Assembly (NCBI RefSeq): GCF_040187885.1
Contig: NZ_JBDPLH010000002.1
Location: 124,001-188,000 of the forward strand
Direction: 5' to 3'
Source: Roseateles_E cavernae
GTDB taxonomy: Bacteria > Pseudomonadota > Gammaproteobacteria > Burkholderiales > Burkholderiaceae_C
DNA: 64,000 nucleotides
Made by a program: the position numbers and the translations under genes. Numbering within the stretch: position 1 is the stretch's first letter; every line of letters begins with the position of its first letter. The notes under the pieces were generated by a model that worked only from the letters and a program-made list of their open reading frames with translations, did not search any database and was not told the origin of the DNA. Positions 24,659 to 33,177 of this stretch are shown piece by piece.

Positions 24659-26650
24659 ATGCAAGATTTCAACACGCTCCTGTTCGGCCGCCTCGGCCCG
24701 GATGCGATTCCCCATGACCCCATCATCTGGGCCACCTTCGCGATGGTGCTGCTGGGCGGCACGGCGCTGCTGGCCGTGATGACCAAGTACCGGGTCTGGG
24801 GCCCGCTGTGGCGCGACTGGATCACCAGCATCGACCACAAGAAGATAGGCATCATGTATATGGTGCTGGGCATCGTGATGCTGTTGCGCGGCTTCGCCGA
24901 CGCGCTGCTGATGCGCATGCACCAGGCCATGGCCTTCGGCGACAACGCCGGCTTCCTGCCGCCGCACCACTACGACCAGATCTTCACGGCGCACGGCGTG
25001 ATCATGATCTTCTTCGTCGCGATGCCGCTGGTGACCGGCTTCATGAACTACCTCGTGCCGCTGCAGATCGGTGCGCGCGATGTGGCCTTCCCCTTCCTGA
25101 ACAACTTCAGCTTCTGGATGACCACGGCCGGCGCGGTGCTGATGATGATCTCGCTGTTCATCGGCGAGTTCGCGCGCACCGGCTGGCTGGCCTACCCGCC
25201 GCTGTCGGGCATTCTGCAGAGCCCGGGCGTCGGGGTCGACTACTACATCTGGGCCCTGCAGATCGCCGGGGTCGGCACCTCGCTGTCGGGCATCAACCTG
25301 ATCGCCACCATCATCAAGATGCGGGCGCCGGGCATGACGATGATGAAGATGCCGGTGTTCACCTGGACCTCGCTGTGCACCAATGTGCTGATCGTCGCCG
25401 CCTTCCCGGTGCTGACGGCCGTGCTGGTGCTCTTGAGCCTGGACCGCTACGTCGGCACCAACTTCTTCACCAACGATCTTGGCGGCAACGCCATGATGTA
25501 TGTGAACCTGATCTGGATCTGGGGTCACCCCGAGGTCTACATCCTGATCCTGCCCTGCTTCGGCATCTTCTCGGAGATCGTCTCGACCTTCAGCCGCAAG
25601 AAGCTGTTCGGCTATGCCTCGATGGTCTATGCGACGGTGGTGATCACCATCCTGTCCTACCTGGTCTGGCTGCACCACTTCTTCACGATGGGTTCGGGCG
25701 CCAGCGTCAACAGCTTCTTCGGCATCACGACGATGATCATCTCGATCCCGACCGGGGCCAAGATCTTCAACTGGCTGTTCACGATGTACCGCGGGCGCAT
25801 CGAGTTCGAGGTGCCGATGCTGTGGACCATAGGCTTCATGATCACCTTCGTGATCGGTGGCATGACGGGTGTGCTGCTGGCGGTGCCGCCGGCCGACTTC
25901 GTGCTGCACAACAGTCTGTTCCTGATCGCCCACTTCCACAACGTCATCATCGGCGGCGTGCTGTTCGGCCTGTTCGCCGGCATCAGCTTCTGGTTCCCCA
26001 AGGCCTTTGGCTACAAGCTCGACCCGTTCTGGGGCAAGACCTCGTTCTGGTTCTGGCTGATCGGCTTCTGGATGGCTTTCATGCCGCTGTATGTGCTGGG
26101 CCTGATGGGTGTGACCCGCCGCATGAGCCATTTCGACGACCCCTCGCTGCAGATCTGGTTCCAGGTGGCGGCCTTCGGTGCGGTGCTGATCGCACTGGGC
26201 ATTGCGGCCTTCCTGATCCAGCTGGTGGTCAGCTATATGCGCCGCGAACAGCTGCGCGACCACACCGGCGACCCCTGGGGTGGCCGCACGCTGGAGTGGT
26301 CGACCGCCTCGCCGCCGCCGGACTACAACTTCGCCTTCACGCCGGTCGTGCATGAGCTCGACGCCTGGCACGATATGAAGCAGCGCGGCGCGCAGCGCCC
26401 CGTCGCCGGCTTCAAGTCCATCCACATGCCCAAGAACACGGCGGCGGGCTTTGTCATCGCGGCGCTGTGCACGCTGTTCGGCTTCGCGATGGTCTGGCAT
26501 ATGTGGCTGGTGGCCGGCCTCAGTTTCGCGCTGACCGTGATCGCCTCCATCGTCCACACCTTCAACTACAAGCGCGACTTCTACATCCCCGCCGATGCGG
26601 TGACGCGCAGCGAAGACGCCCGCACAAAGGCCCTGGCGGCCCTGGCCTGA
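24659..26650 (+). CDS. cyoB: Cytochrome bo3-type ubiquinol oxidase subunit I
   Basis: Heme-copper oxidase catalytic subunit of 663 residues with about 15 transmembrane helices, the same length as the E. coli protein. It holds the low-spin heme, heme o3 and CuB. The quinol-site residues known from E. coli are present: R77 and D81 in LLRGFAD, H104 and Q107 in PPHHYDQ. The heme ligand region TAHGVIMIFF, the CuB/cross-link WGHPEVYI and the paired HHFFTMG histidines are intact. Start at 24659 follows cyoA by 31 bp. Confidence 0.96.
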   Translation: MQDFNTLLFGRLGPDAIPHDPIIWATFAMVLLGGTALLAVMTKYRVWGPLWRDWITSIDHKKIGIMYMVLGIVMLLRGFADALLMRMHQAMAFGDNAGFLPPHHYDQIFTAHGVIMIFFVAMPLVTGFMNYLVPLQIGARDVAFPFLNNFSFWMTTAGAVLMMISLFIGEFARTGWLAYPPLSGILQSPGVGVDYYIWALQIAGVGTSLSGINLIATIIKMRAPGMTMMKMPVFTWTSLCTNVLIVAAFPVLTAVLVLLSLDRYVGTNFFTNDLGGNAMMYVNLIWIWGHPEVYILILPCFGIFSEIVSTFSRKKLFGYASMVYATVVITILSYLVWLHHFFTMGSGASVNSFFGITTMIISIPTGAKIFNWLFTMYRGRIEFEVPMLWTIGFMITFVIGGMTGVLLAVPPADFVLHNSLFLIAHFHNVIIGGVLFGLFAGISFWFPKAFGYKLDPFWGKTSFWFWLIGFWMAFMPLYVLGLMGVTRRMSHFDDPSLQIWFQVAAFGAVLIALGIAAFLIQLVVSYMRREQLRDHTGDPWGGRTLEWSTASPPPDYNFAFTPVVHELDAWHDMKQRGAQRPVAGFKSIHMPKNTAAGFVIAALCTLFGFAMVWHMWLVAGLSFALTVIASIVHTFNYKRDFYIPADAVTRSEDARTKALAALA

Positions 26651-26664
26651 GAGCGATCCTGACC

Positions 26665-27288
26665 ATGCACACCTCTCCCACGCTCACCGCCGGCAGCGCG
26701 CCGGTGTTCTACGACAGCGGCGACCACCACCCGCAGCAAGGCACGCTCCTGGGCTTCTGGCTCTATCTGATGAGCGACTGCCTGATCTTCGCGGTGCTGT
26801 TCGCGGTCTACGCGGTGCTGGGTCGCAGCTATGCGGCCGGCCCCTCGGGCGCCGATCTGTTCGATCTGCAGCTGGTCGCGGTCAATACCGCGATGCTGCT
26901 GTTCTCGTCCATCACCTACGGCCTGGCGATGATCGCGATGCAGCACGGCCGCAAGCGGGGCGTGCTGACCTGGCTGGCGATCACCGGCCTGTTCGGCCTG
27001 GCTTTTCTGGGCCTGGAGCTCTATGAGTTCCATCACCTGATCGCCCAGGGTGCCACGCCGCAGCGCAGCGCCTTCCTGTCGGCCTTCTTCACGCTGGTCG
27101 GCACCCACGGCCTGCACGTCACCTTCGGCATCATCTGGCTGCTCGTGCTGATGGTGCAGGTCAACAAGCTGGGCCTGACGGTCGAGAACAAGCGCCGCCT
27201 GATGTGCCTGTCGATGTTCTGGCACTTCCTGGACGTGGTCTGGATCGGCGTCTTCACCTTTGTCTATCTGATGGGAGTGCTGCCATGA
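26665..27288 (+). CDS. cyoC: Cytochrome bo3-type ubiquinol oxidase subunit III
   Basis: Subunit III of 207 residues with five predicted transmembrane helices. The block LLGFWLYLMSDCLIFAVLFA near residue 27 and the histidine-bearing GTHGLHVTFGIIWL and MFWHFLDVVWIGVFTFVYLMG blocks are standard for CyoC. ATG at 26665 lies 14 bp after cyoB. Its stop overlaps the cyoD start (ATGA). Confidence 0.94.
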   Translation: MHTSPTLTAGSAPVFYDSGDHHPQQGTLLGFWLYLMSDCLIFAVLFAVYAVLGRSYAAGPSGADLFDLQLVAVNTAMLLFSSITYGLAMIAMQHGRKRGVLTWLAITGLFGLAFLGLELYEFHHLIAQGATPQRSAFLSAFFTLVGTHGLHVTFGIIWLLVLMVQVNKLGLTVENKRRLMCLSMFWHFLDVVWIGVFTFVYLMGVLP

Positions 27289-27665
27289 GTCAGCAACACG
27301 GCGACCACCACCACGACGATCATCACGACGACGGCGCCGCCTATCACGCTACCGTCAAAGGCTATGTGATTGGCTTCCTGCTGTCGGTGGTGCTGACGGC
27401 CATCCCCTTCTGGCTGGTGATGGCCAAGGTGCTGCCGTCTTCGAGCCTGACGGCCTTCGTGATCCTGGGCTTCGCGGCCGTGCAGATCGTTGTCCACATG
27501 GTCTACTTCCTGCACATGAACGCCAAGGTCGAGGGCGGCTGGTCCATGCTGGCGCTGATCTTCACCATCGTGCTGGTCGTCATCATGCTGGCCGGTTCGA
27601 TCTGGGTGATGTTCCACCTGAACGAGAACATGATGCCCATGCACGATATGCGCAACATGCCCTGA
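27285..27665 (+). CDS. cyoD: Cytochrome bo3-type ubiquinol oxidase subunit IV
   Basis: Small subunit of 126 residues with three transmembrane helices and a His/Asp-rich N terminus (HHHDDHHDDG) that might bind metal. The TM core with VQIVVHMVYFLHMN is characteristic of CyoD. It overlaps cyoC by 4 bp and is followed 3 bp later by a surf1 gene, not cyoE. Confidence 0.92.
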   Translation: MSQQHGDHHHDDHHDDGAAYHATVKGYVIGFLLSVVLTAIPFWLVMAKVLPSSSLTAFVILGFAAVQIVVHMVYFLHMNAKVEGGWSMLALIFTIVLVVIMLAGSIWVMFHLNENMMPMHDMRNMP

Positions 27666-27668
27666 TCC

Positions 27669-28457
27669 GTGACGGCATCCGCTTCTCGGCCGCGCCGGCG
27701 CGGCGCCCTCGTGGCGCTGCTGCTGCTCGCGGCCTTGTTGTTTTCCGGCCTGCTGGCCCTGGGCGTCTGGCAGCTGCAGCGCCTGGCCTGGAAGCAGGAC
27801 CTGATCGCGCGCGTCGAGCAGCGCCTGAGCGCCGCGCCGGTGGCCGCACCCTCGCCCGATGGCAAGACCTGGCCCTCGCTGAGCCGCGCCGAGCATGAAT
27901 ACCGCCGCCTGCGGGTGCAGGGCCGCTTCGACCATGGCCGCGAGGTCCAGGTCTGGGCCAGCACCGCGCTGGGCAGCGGCTACTGGGTGCTGACGCCGCT
28001 GTGGGTCGATGCAGAGCAGGCCACCGGAGCGGGCTTCTGGCTGCTGGTCAATCGCGGCTTTGTGCCGCCCGAGCAGCGCGATCCGGCCGGACGCGCGCAG
28101 CCGCCCGGCCCGCAGCAGATCACCGGCCTGCTGCGCCTGAGCGAGCCCGGCGGCAGCCTGCTGCGCCGCAACGACGCGGCCGCGGGCCGCTGGTACTCGC
28201 GCGATGTGGCGGCCATTGCCGCCGCCCAGGGCCTGAACGGCCCGGTCGCGCCCTATTTCATCGATGTCGGTGCCGACGACCCCGCCGCCGCCATGGCCTG
28301 GCCCCGGCCCGGCCTGACCGTGCTGCAGTTCAGCAACAATCACTTCGTCTACGCGCTGACCTGGTTCGCGCTGGCGGCCATGGTGGCCGGCGCGGCCGTC
28401 TTGCTGTGGCGCCACCATGCCGCTGGAGAACCGACGCTTGTCCCCCACCGAGACTGA
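27669..28457 (+). CDS. SURF1-family heme-copper oxidase assembly protein
   Basis: SURF1 protein of 262 residues that helps insert heme into subunit I of terminal oxidases. It has an N-terminal transmembrane helix (about 14-35), a periplasmic domain with LGVWQLQRLAWKQ, a NRGFVP block and the C-terminal NNHFVYALTWFALA helix. GTG start three bases after the cyoD stop. Its position inside a quinol oxidase operon recalls the Surf1q of Paracoccus, a quinol-oxidase-specific copy, and suggests it serves the Cyo enzyme. Confidence 0.9.
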   Translation: MTASASRPRRRGALVALLLLAALLFSGLLALGVWQLQRLAWKQDLIARVEQRLSAAPVAAPSPDGKTWPSLSRAEHEYRRLRVQGRFDHGREVQVWASTALGSGYWVLTPLWVDAEQATGAGFWLLVNRGFVPPEQRDPAGRAQPPGPQQITGLLRLSEPGGSLLRRNDAAAGRWYSRDVAAIAAAQGLNGPVAPYFIDVGADDPAAAMAWPRPGLTVLQFSNNHFVYALTWFALAAMVAGAAVLLWRHHAAGEPTLVPHRD

Positions 28458-29790
28458 AGCCAGGCCCGCGCCGCCCGCCGAGGCCGGCCAGGCCCCCGAG
28501 CACCAGGCCGGCCGCAACAATCTGCTGCAGCTGGTGCAGCTGCGCTGGCTGGCCGTGGCCGGGCAGCTGGCCACCATTCTCTGCGTGCATTTCGCGCTGG
28601 ATGTGCAGCTGCCGCTGCTGGAGATGCTGAGCCTGCTGGCGGCGCTGGCGCTGTTCAATGTCGCGAGCTGGCTGCGCAGCCGGGTCGCGACCGGCGTCGG
28701 CAGCCGGGTGCTGAATGGCGAGCTGTTCGCCGGCCTGCTGGTCGATGTGGGCGTGCTCAGCGGCCAGCTGTTCTACAGCGGCGGCATCACCAACCCCTTC
28801 ATCTTCCTGTTCCTGCTGCAGGTGGCCGTCGGCGCGGTGCTGCTGCGGCCGCGCTATATCTGGGCCATGGTGGCGCTGACCAGCCTGTGCTTCATCCTGC
28901 TGACCCAGTGGCACCGGCCGCTGCGCCTGCCCGATCTGAGCATCCCGGCGCTGTCGACCCACTACGTCGGCGGCCTCTTGCTGTGCTTCGCGCTGAACGC
29001 GGCCCTGCTGGTGATCTTCATCACCCGCATCGGCCGCAATCTGCGCCAGCGCGATGCCCGGCTGGCCGATCTGCGCCAGCGCGCGGCCGAGGAGGAGCAC
29101 ATCGTGCGCATGGGCCTGCTGGCCTCGGGCGCGGCCCATGAGCTGGGCACGCCGCTGGCCACCTTGTCGGTGATCCTGGGCGACTGGTCGCGCATGGCGC
29201 CATTCGCCGGCGATCCCGAGCTGCGCGAGGAGATCGAGGAGATGCAGGTGCAGCTCAAGCGCTGCAAGACCATCGTCAGCGGCATCCTGCTGTCGGCCGG
29301 CGAGGCGCGCGGCGAGGCGCCGATCGAGCGCGGCCTGCACGATTTCCTCGACGAGCTGGTCGCCGAATGGCGCAGCACCCGGCCTGGCCAGCAGCTGCGC
29401 TACGAGCGCGAGGGCCTGCCCGACCTGCCCATCATCTCCGACTTCGCGCTCAAGCAGATGGTCGGCAATGTGCTGGACAACGCGCTGGAGGCCGCGCCGC
29501 AGGCGCCGCTGCGCCTGCTGGCCTTCTGCGAGGACGAGACCCTGGTGCTGCGCGTGCTGGACCGGGGGCCGGGTTTTGCCCCGGCGATGCTGGAGCGTTT
29601 CGGCAAGCCCTACCAGTCCAGCAAGGGCAAGCCCGGTGGCGGGCTGGGCTTGTTCCTGTCGGTCAATGTGGCCCGCACGCTGGGCGGGCGCATCGAGGCG
29701 CGCAACCGCCCCGACGGCGGCGCCGAGGTCAGCATGCGGCTGCCGCTGGCCGCACTGAGCCCGCATCAGAAGGAAGAGCACGACGAATGA
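28417..29790 (+). CDS. regB: Redox sensor histidine kinase, RegB/PrrB type
   Basis: Membrane sensor kinase of 457 residues. Six hydrophobic helices span about 40-210 and include GGITNPF, the quinone-binding GGxxNPF motif of RegB. The dimerisation block GAAHELGTPLATL has the RegB-type HELGTPL His, followed by a cysteine in KRCKTIVSG, and an HATPase_c domain with GNVLDNALEAAP and GGGLGLFLS. The start at 28417 overlaps surf1 by 41 bp and the stop overlaps regA (ATGA). In related bacteria RegB senses the quinone pool and redox state and phosphorylates RegA to set respiration genes; placement behind the quinol oxidase makes feedback control likely. Confidence 0.88.
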   Translation: MPLENRRLSPTETEARPAPPAEAGQAPEHQAGRNNLLQLVQLRWLAVAGQLATILCVHFALDVQLPLLEMLSLLAALALFNVASWLRSRVATGVGSRVLNGELFAGLLVDVGVLSGQLFYSGGITNPFIFLFLLQVAVGAVLLRPRYIWAMVALTSLCFILLTQWHRPLRLPDLSIPALSTHYVGGLLLCFALNAALLVIFITRIGRNLRQRDARLADLRQRAAEEEHIVRMGLLASGAAHELGTPLATLSVILGDWSRMAPFAGDPELREEIEEMQVQLKRCKTIVSGILLSAGEARGEAPIERGLHDFLDELVAEWRSTRPGQQLRYEREGLPDLPIISDFALKQMVGNVLDNALEAAPQAPLRLLAFCEDETLVLRVLDRGPGFAPAMLERFGKPYQSSKGKPGGGLGLFLSVNVARTLGGRIEARNRPDGGAEVSMRLPLAALSPHQKEEHDE

Positions 29791-30329
29791 GCCACGACGA
29801 CGAACGCCTGCTGCTGATCGTCGAGGACGACGACGCCTTCGCCCGCACCCTGCTGCGCTCCTTCGAGCGGCGCGGCTACCGCGTGCTGCGCGCCACCCAG
29901 CTCGGCGAGGTCCAGGCCTTGCTGGGCACGCACAACCCCGGCTATGCGGTGGTCGACCTGAAGCTCGCCGGCGGCGACTCGGGCCTGGCCTGCGTGCAGA
30001 CCCTGCACGCCCACGACGAGCAGATGCTGATCGTCGTGCTGACCGGCTACGCCAGCATCGCCACCGCCGTCGAAGCCATCAAGCTCGGCGCCCGCCACTA
30101 CCTGGCCAAGCCCGCCAACACCGACGACATCGAAGCCGCCTTCGCCCGTGCCCAGGGCGACGCCGAGGTCGAACTGACCGAGCGCACCACCTCGATCAAG
30201 ACCCTGGAGTGGGAACACATCCACGAAACCCTGGCCGCCACCGGCTTCAACATCTCCGAGACCGCGCGGCGCCTGGGCATGCACCGGCGTACGCTGGCGA
30301 GGAAGCTGGAGAAGCAGCGGGTCAAGTAG
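29787..30329 (+). CDS. regA: Response regulator, RegA/PrrA/ActR type
   Basis: Response regulator of 180 residues, about the family length. The receiver (1-125) has EDDDAF acids, acceptor Asp in AVVDLKLAGGDSG, switch Thr in VLTGYASI and conserved Lys in LAKPAN. A linker leads to a Fis-type helix-turn-helix with GFNISETARRLGMHRRTLARKL near the end, the RegA signature. It overlaps regB by 4 bp. A 7-bp hairpin covers its stop codon. Confidence 0.92.
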   Translation: MSHDDERLLLIVEDDDAFARTLLRSFERRGYRVLRATQLGEVQALLGTHNPGYAVVDLKLAGGDSGLACVQTLHAHDEQMLIVVLTGYASIATAVEAIKLGARHYLAKPANTDDIEAAFARAQGDAEVELTERTTSIKTLEWEHIHETLAATGFNISETARRLGMHRRTLARKLEKQRVK

Positions 30330-30348
30330 GAGTGCAGGAGGCTCCTAC
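30326..30348 (+). terminator. Weak hairpin at the end of the cyo-regBA operon
   Basis: GTAGGAG (30326-30332) pairs with CTCCTAC (30342-30348) across a 9-nt loop, spanning the regA stop. There is no T-tract, so it is at best a weak or Rho-assisted terminator. Confidence 0.35.
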
Positions 30349-30539
30349 AGCCCTTCGCAAAACCTGCGACGGCTCGGAAGGGGCCGCAGCACAAGAGGCC
30401 TCAATCGCCTCATCGGCGTTTGATCGCCGTGCTCTTGACCTGCTGACTCCATGAGCGCAGGATCATTAAGTCGGCCCCAGCAAGTAGCAGGCAGGACTCT
30501 CGATCAGGGGCTGCGTCGAGACCAACTGGAGCAGACACC

Positions 30540-31337
30540 ATGGAAAGATCAGTAGGCCTTCTGCACTTGATCGTGCAGCCACTGGCAACACGTTGTTCGA
30601 AGCATGTGCTCGAGGTAGGGGCAAGAGCGAAACTGCGCTGGCCCCAAGCGTTCATCGCGGCGCTTGTCGCTACCCTTGCGCCTTTGCCGACGCTCGCGAC
30701 CGTCGTGCTGCAGAACCCATTTACGGTGAGCGTCCTTTATGACGCTGACCCTGGAGATCCCGCCGCAACTGATATTTGCTTCTTTATTGGTATACCGCTC
30801 AGCGTCAACATCAATCAGACTGTCAATCTGGACCTGGCATTTACCGGGCCATTGGGCGGTTCGCCGGTTGACATCTACAGCGCCCGCCAAGGTGGCGCTG
30901 CCGACAGTACGGTTGCGGCACATCAGATCTGCTTTTACTTCCCGAGTACACCTGTGCAGCCCGGGGAAACACTCAACATCACGATGGAGGGCGACGGCAG
31001 CAGCAACGATCCACCGCTCAACGGCAATCAGATGGCGGTAGGCGATTACTGGACCTTTGCGCAGGATTTGTTCGAGTTCAGTTACCCGCATCTTGCCCCC
31101 CCGGATCATGGGCCGGTGCCCTTCGGAATCTTCGACGTCATCGACCGGCGAGGCGAGTTCAGGCCGCAGGACGTTCACCCATTTGCGCTTCGGCCGCCCT
31201 CGAATTCGGTAGTGACATTTGACGGTCATTCCTACTTCACGACGACTGTGCCCGAGCCGAGCACGGTCTGGATCCTCTCGCTCGCCGCTGCTTGTGCCGC
31301 ACTGTGCAGCCGCCGGCGCCGTGAACCCGGCGCCTGA
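30540..31337 (+). CDS. PEP-CTERM sorting-domain protein
   Basis: Predicted secreted protein of 265 residues. A hydrophobic stretch FIAALVATLAPLPTLA (about 38-53) ends like a signal peptide, so the true start may be an internal codon a little downstream. The body is beta-rich with no known domain. The tail has VPEPSTVW, a hydrophobic AAACAAL segment and RRRREPGA, a PEP-CTERM signal for exosortase. Its GC is lower than that of its neighbours, as is usual for this class. A strong terminator follows. Function is unknown beyond presumed surface display. Confidence 0.75.
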   Translation: MERSVGLLHLIVQPLATRCSKHVLEVGARAKLRWPQAFIAALVATLAPLPTLATVVLQNPFTVSVLYDADPGDPAATDICFFIGIPLSVNINQTVNLDLAFTGPLGGSPVDIYSARQGGAADSTVAAHQICFYFPSTPVQPGETLNITMEGDGSSNDPPLNGNQMAVGDYWTFAQDLFEFSYPHLAPPDHGPVPFGIFDVIDRRGEFRPQDVHPFALRPPSNSVVTFDGHSYFTTTVPEPSTVWILSLAAACAALCSRRRREPGA

Positions 31338-31359
31338 CAAACATCGGGCTTGGACGGCA

Positions 31360-31390
31360 AAAGGGCCACCGTTGCGGTGGCCCTTTCGTT
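31360..31390 (+). terminator. Intrinsic terminator after the PEP-CTERM gene
   Basis: AAAGGGCCACCG pairs perfectly with CGGTGGCCCTTT (12 bp stem, TTG loop). The A/T flanks would allow termination in both directions. It lies 22 bp after the stop at 31337 and insulates the EcsC-like gene. Confidence 0.85.
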
Positions 31391-31467
31391 GCCAAAACGA
31401 GGATGTATCTTGAAGTGAAGGTCTCGCATGGACAATCGTCCCTGTCCCGCCTACTCAACGCCCCATC

Positions 31468-32079
31468 ATGAACATCAGCCGCCGCAGCGATAGCAGCAAG
31501 GATCCTGACGTCGCCGACCGCATGGCCGGCGCGGTACTGGCCCTGGTTGCGCAGACGCCCGGCTCGACCCAGCGCCTGAGCGCGCGGCCGGCCGAGGCGG
31601 CGCGCGGTCTGGCGCGGCAGGCGGCGTCCAAGGCGGCGCTGGCGGCCGGCGCGCTGGCGCTGCCGCCGGGGCCGCTGGGCTGGCTGACGGTGCTGCCGGA
31701 GATGATGGCGGTGTGGCGCATCCAGGCCCAGCTGGTGGCCGATGTGGCTGCGCTGTACGGGCGCAGCGCCGAGCTGGGGCAGGCGCAGATGCTTTATTGC
31801 CTGTTCCGCCACACGGCGGCGCAGGCGCTGCGCGATCTGGCGGTTCGGGTCGGCGAGCGCCTGCTGGTGCGGCCGCTGGCGGCGGCGAGCCTGGGCCGGG
31901 TCGCGGCCGCGCTGGGCTTGCAACTGAGCCAGCGCGCGGTGGCCAAGTCGGTCGGGCGCTGGGTGCCGCTGCTGGGCGCGGCCGGGGTCAGCGCCTATGC
32001 CTACTACGACACGCTGAAAGTGGCGCAGGCGGCGCAGGAGCTGTTCGAGAGCGAATCGGTGATCGAGAACCCGGCCTGA
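31468..32079 (+). CDS. EcsC-family-like membrane-associated protein
   Basis: Ala-rich helical protein of 203 residues. The central block PPGPLGWLTVLPEMMAVWRIQAQLVADVAALYG resembles the EcsC-family signature and two further hydrophobic helices follow (about 120-180), with a conserved-looking YYDTLKVAQ near the end. EcsC proteins are of poorly defined function and associate with membranes. ATG at 31468. It is monocistronic in this layout, with a convergent secreted-protein gene 1 bp beyond its stop. Confidence 0.6.
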   Translation: MNISRRSDSSKDPDVADRMAGAVLALVAQTPGSTQRLSARPAEAARGLARQAASKAALAAGALALPPGPLGWLTVLPEMMAVWRIQAQLVADVAALYGRSAELGQAQMLYCLFRHTAAQALRDLAVRVGERLLVRPLAAASLGRVAAALGLQLSQRAVAKSVGRWVPLLGAAGVSAYAYYDTLKVAQAAQELFESESVIENPA

Positions 32080-32080
32080 G

Positions 32081-32359
32081 TTACTGGTGAGCCGCGATGC
32101 GGTTGAACTCGGCCCAGGTCTGACACTCATCGACCTGCTTCTTGCGGTTCTCGCTGACCAGGGTCTGCAGCCGGCCGAGCAGCGCGTTCTTGCGCTCAAG
32201 CTCGCGCGGATTCGGTGCCGGCAACTGCCGCGCCATCTCCAGACCCGTGTCCACGGCCTGGCGGCATTGCGCCGGCTTGGCGCCGCCCGCCGGGGCTTGC
32301 GCGGCCGCCAGCAGGCTGGACAGGCTCAGGGCCAGCATCAGGGCTTTCTTCTTGCTCAT
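32081..32359 (-). CDS. Small secreted hypothetical protein
   Basis: Predicted periplasmic protein of 92 residues with a clear signal peptide (MSKKKALMLALSLSSLLAAA) and a helical mature part containing two cysteines (AQCRQAV and VDECQTW) that could form a disulfide. No family recognised. It lies 14 bp after a DUF5694 gene on the same strand and looks like the last gene of that cluster. Confidence 0.7.
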   Translation of the reverse strand: MSKKKALMLALSLSSLLAAAQAPAGGAKPAQCRQAVDTGLEMARQLPAPNPRELERKNALLGRLQTLVSENRKKQVDECQTWAEFNRIAAHQ

Positions 32360-32373
32360 CGCGGTTTCCTCCA

Positions 32374-33177
32374 TCAACGCAGATAAGGCTCGGCCTCGAT
32401 CAGGGTCCAGCCCGACTGCTCCAGCACGCATTGGCGCAGCAGATGGCTGTGGCCGGCGCCGAACAGCAGCAGCACCCGGTCGCCGGGTCGCACCGACTGG
32501 CGCAGCCGGGCGCAGATCGCGGTGTTGCGGGCCTGCCAGCGGCCGAGCAGCTCGGCGCCGGGCTGTTCGGACCCGGCGCCATAGCCGAGCGCGTCGACAT
32601 ACCAGGCATGGTCGGCCCGGATCGCCTCGGGGCGGTTGATCTCGCGCAGCAGCGTGGCCACGCTGGCGCTGCGCGCGCGCTGCTCGAAGGCCCGGGTGCG
32701 CGCGCCGATCTCGTCCACCGAGCGCTGCAACTCGGCGGCGCGGCCGGTCCTGGCGGCAAAAGCCTGCAGCGCCGCGAAGGGGAACTCGCCCGGTGCGTCC
32801 ACGCCCAGCACCTGGTCCAGCCCCATGCGGCGCGCCAACCGGTAGCCGATCTGCTCGATCTCGTTGCGATCGGGCGGGCCCTCGCCGCTCAGATAGCGCC
32901 GATAGCCCGGCAGGGCCCGGCCCGGCAAGGCATCAGCGCGGGACTCGACCGCCACCATGCTGGGTCGGAACGAAGCCAGGCGCTCGATCAGCTCGGCCAG
33001 CTCGGCCTGGCGCCGAGTTGACAGCACATCGTCGACCTGGGCGTTGTGCAGATCCAGCCCCGGGTTGGCGAAGTGGTAGCTGCCCAGCACCATCACTTGC
33101 ACCTCGGTAAGGCCCGGCAGCGGCGCCAGCAGCAGGGCGGCCGTCAGCAGCGCCAGGGCGCGCAGCCGCCGACTCAT
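32374..33177 (-). CDS. DUF5694 / TraB-like exported protein
   Basis: Exported protein of 267 residues with a signal peptide (first about 24 residues) and the DUF5694 pattern: VMVLGSYHFANPGLDL, VDDVLSTRRQAEL, and a C-terminal LLLFGAGHSHLLRQCVL block. The family is related to TraB/TIKI-type proteins in which His and Glu residues form a possible metal-dependent hydrolase site; here candidates are H35-region, E in VAVESRAD and the GAGHSH histidines. The start at 33177 overlaps the stop of the upstream SGNH lipoprotein (ATGA). Confidence 0.75.
   Translation of the reverse strand: MSRRLRALALLTAALLLAPLPGLTEVQVMVLGSYHFANPGLDLHNAQVDDVLSTRRQAELAELIERLASFRPSMVAVESRADALPGRALPGYRRYLSGEGPPDRNEIEQIGYRLARRMGLDQVLGVDAPGEFPFAALQAFAARTGRAAELQRSVDEIGARTRAFEQRARSASVATLLREINRPEAIRADHAWYVDALGYGAGSEQPGAELLGRWQARNTAICARLRQSVRPGDRVLLLFGAGHSHLLRQCVLEQSGWTLIEAEPYLR

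Noticed and set aside
28330..29781. 483-codon minus-strand frame over regB
   Set aside because: Antisense composition only; regB has complete kinase boxes and the quinone motif.
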